64,000 bases of DNA from Fasciolopsis buskii (Eukaryota > Platyhelminthes > Trematoda > Plagiorchiida > Fasciolidae). The stretch spans positions 427,360 to 491,359 of the forward strand of contig LUCM01006241.1 of the NCBI GenBank assembly GCA_008360955.1, in the 5' to 3' direction. The notes under the pieces were generated by a model, which saw only the letters and a program-made list of their open reading frames with translations, had not been told where the DNA came from and made no database searches. The position numbers and the translations under genes were made by a program. Shown in pieces: positions 63,129 through 64,000 of the stretch (the stretch's first letter is position 1; every line of letters starts with the position of its first letter).

Positions 63129-64000
63129 AAATTATCCGACAATCCAATCTGGCTCGTTTCGTACTTCAAATCAAAAATCCTACATGAACCATCCACGAAA
63201 CCGGGGCATATTCTCACATAGGAGCTATTTGGACGAATGTAGTATATTGCGACTTACCATTACCAATGTGAACATATTTCAGTTAGAGGAAGTGAAAACA
63301 AATTTTGAAACGGAAACAGTGATCGATATGATAAAACCAAAGAAGCCGCTCGAGTGATGTATACATGCTGTAAGGACAAATTCTTGCATGGTGCATGTGA
63401 CTAAGATTTCGCTTTGTGGATATAGAGTGTGATGGTGGATCAGGGGGGGATTAAATGATATGCACGGAGTATGGGTGCTATGGAAAGAGTATATGCCAGA
63501 ACGAGGACCAGCCATTATGGCCTTAAAACCTGGAGTGGTACAGGAGCGTAAATCAGGGGCACAGCAGCCAGCGTATTATTATCTACCACCAAACTGATTG
63601 GCAATCCCATGGTTTGATCCTTTGATCTCCAAAGAGGTAATCGTCCAACCAAAGTTCAATCTCGATTCATGTTCATTTCATTTACCGGATACTGACACCT
63701 GTGGTTTCAGATGTGATCTCTTTTGGATTTCAGCACAACGCTTTTAGATGACAATGAACACTGTCACGCCTAACACTGCATGACTGAGAGGTAAAAGCGA
63801 GATAAGAAGAATGATAAACGAATGGCCCCCTTTATACAAATTAGCATATTCAGCTAATCGATGACTGGACAGATTAAGTGGAGTTTAAACATTCCACACG
63901 GTAGATCCCAACAGTCAGGATGTTCACGACACTACCATATCGCAGGGCAATATACCCGAAAATGACAAAGCGAATGAATGAAAATAACCTATTTTTATGG

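Larger units (their letters stand above)
61879..64000 (-). other. Presumed upstream intron of the docking-protein gene
   Basis: The acceptor at 61880-61879 implies an intron continuing to the right. Apart from the RTE fragment at 62.3-63 kb and a CA run, no exon was recognised on the minus strand up to the window end. Confidence 0.4.

Overview
The window looks like nuclear DNA of a digenean trematode (fluke). The base composition is moderately AT-rich, genes are sparse with long introns and spacers, and microsatellites are frequent. There are many 5'-truncated, decayed RTE-type (SR2-like) non-LTR retrotransposon pieces and a dispersed family of tRNA-derived short elements. There are no bacterial-style operons, no rRNA and no CRISPR array. 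The clade is an inference from retrotransposon flavour and gene structure; genus and species cannot be fixed without a search.

Only one host gene is supported with reasonable confidence. It lies on the minus strand at the right end. Two in-frame, phase-0 exons (61878-61264 and 58593-57598) encode the last 536 residues of a tyrosine-motif docking protein of the FRS2/IRS/Gab kind, with pYxN-type GRB2 sites, a Y-x-x-I-D motif near the C-terminus and a polyQ/H tract. Its phosphotyrosine-binding domain would lie beyond base 64000. Downstream of its stop, roughly 54.2-57.6 kb is strongly T-poor on the plus strand (pyrimidine-rich in the sense of the gene), which fits a long 3' UTR. The intron between the exons carries an RTE remnant in the same orientation. 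A possible partial coding segment of unknown identity lies at 1-393.

Layout: 0-3 kb holds the possible coding tail and an inverted pair of an unclassified repeat (family A). 3-15 kb is mostly unrecognised spacer with microsatellites and one tRNA-derived SINE. 16-17.6 kb holds a SINE abutting an RTE fragment, with an inverted partner RTE fragment 0.8 kb away. 22.1-23.3 kb is a second inverted pair of RTE 3' ends. 24.8-28.2 kb has three SINE copies. 28-39 kb is largely unrecognised, with a GC-richer, ORF-dense patch near 31.7-32.9 kb. 39.2-39.9 kb is a near-identical tandem duplication joined by a single N, probably an assembly artefact. 49.5-52.2 kb is the most complete RTE copy, broken by frameshifts and stops, lacking two expected endonuclease blocks and interrupted by a 673-base N gap. 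54-62 kb is the docking-protein gene. 62.3-63 kb is another RTE 3' fragment.

No new multi-gene system is visible. The observations most worth a second look are the pyrimidine-rich 3' region, the docking-protein C-terminus, the excess of the palindrome TCACGTGA, a 34-bp near-perfect palindrome at 18.9 kb, family A, and the unidentified reading frame at the left edge.
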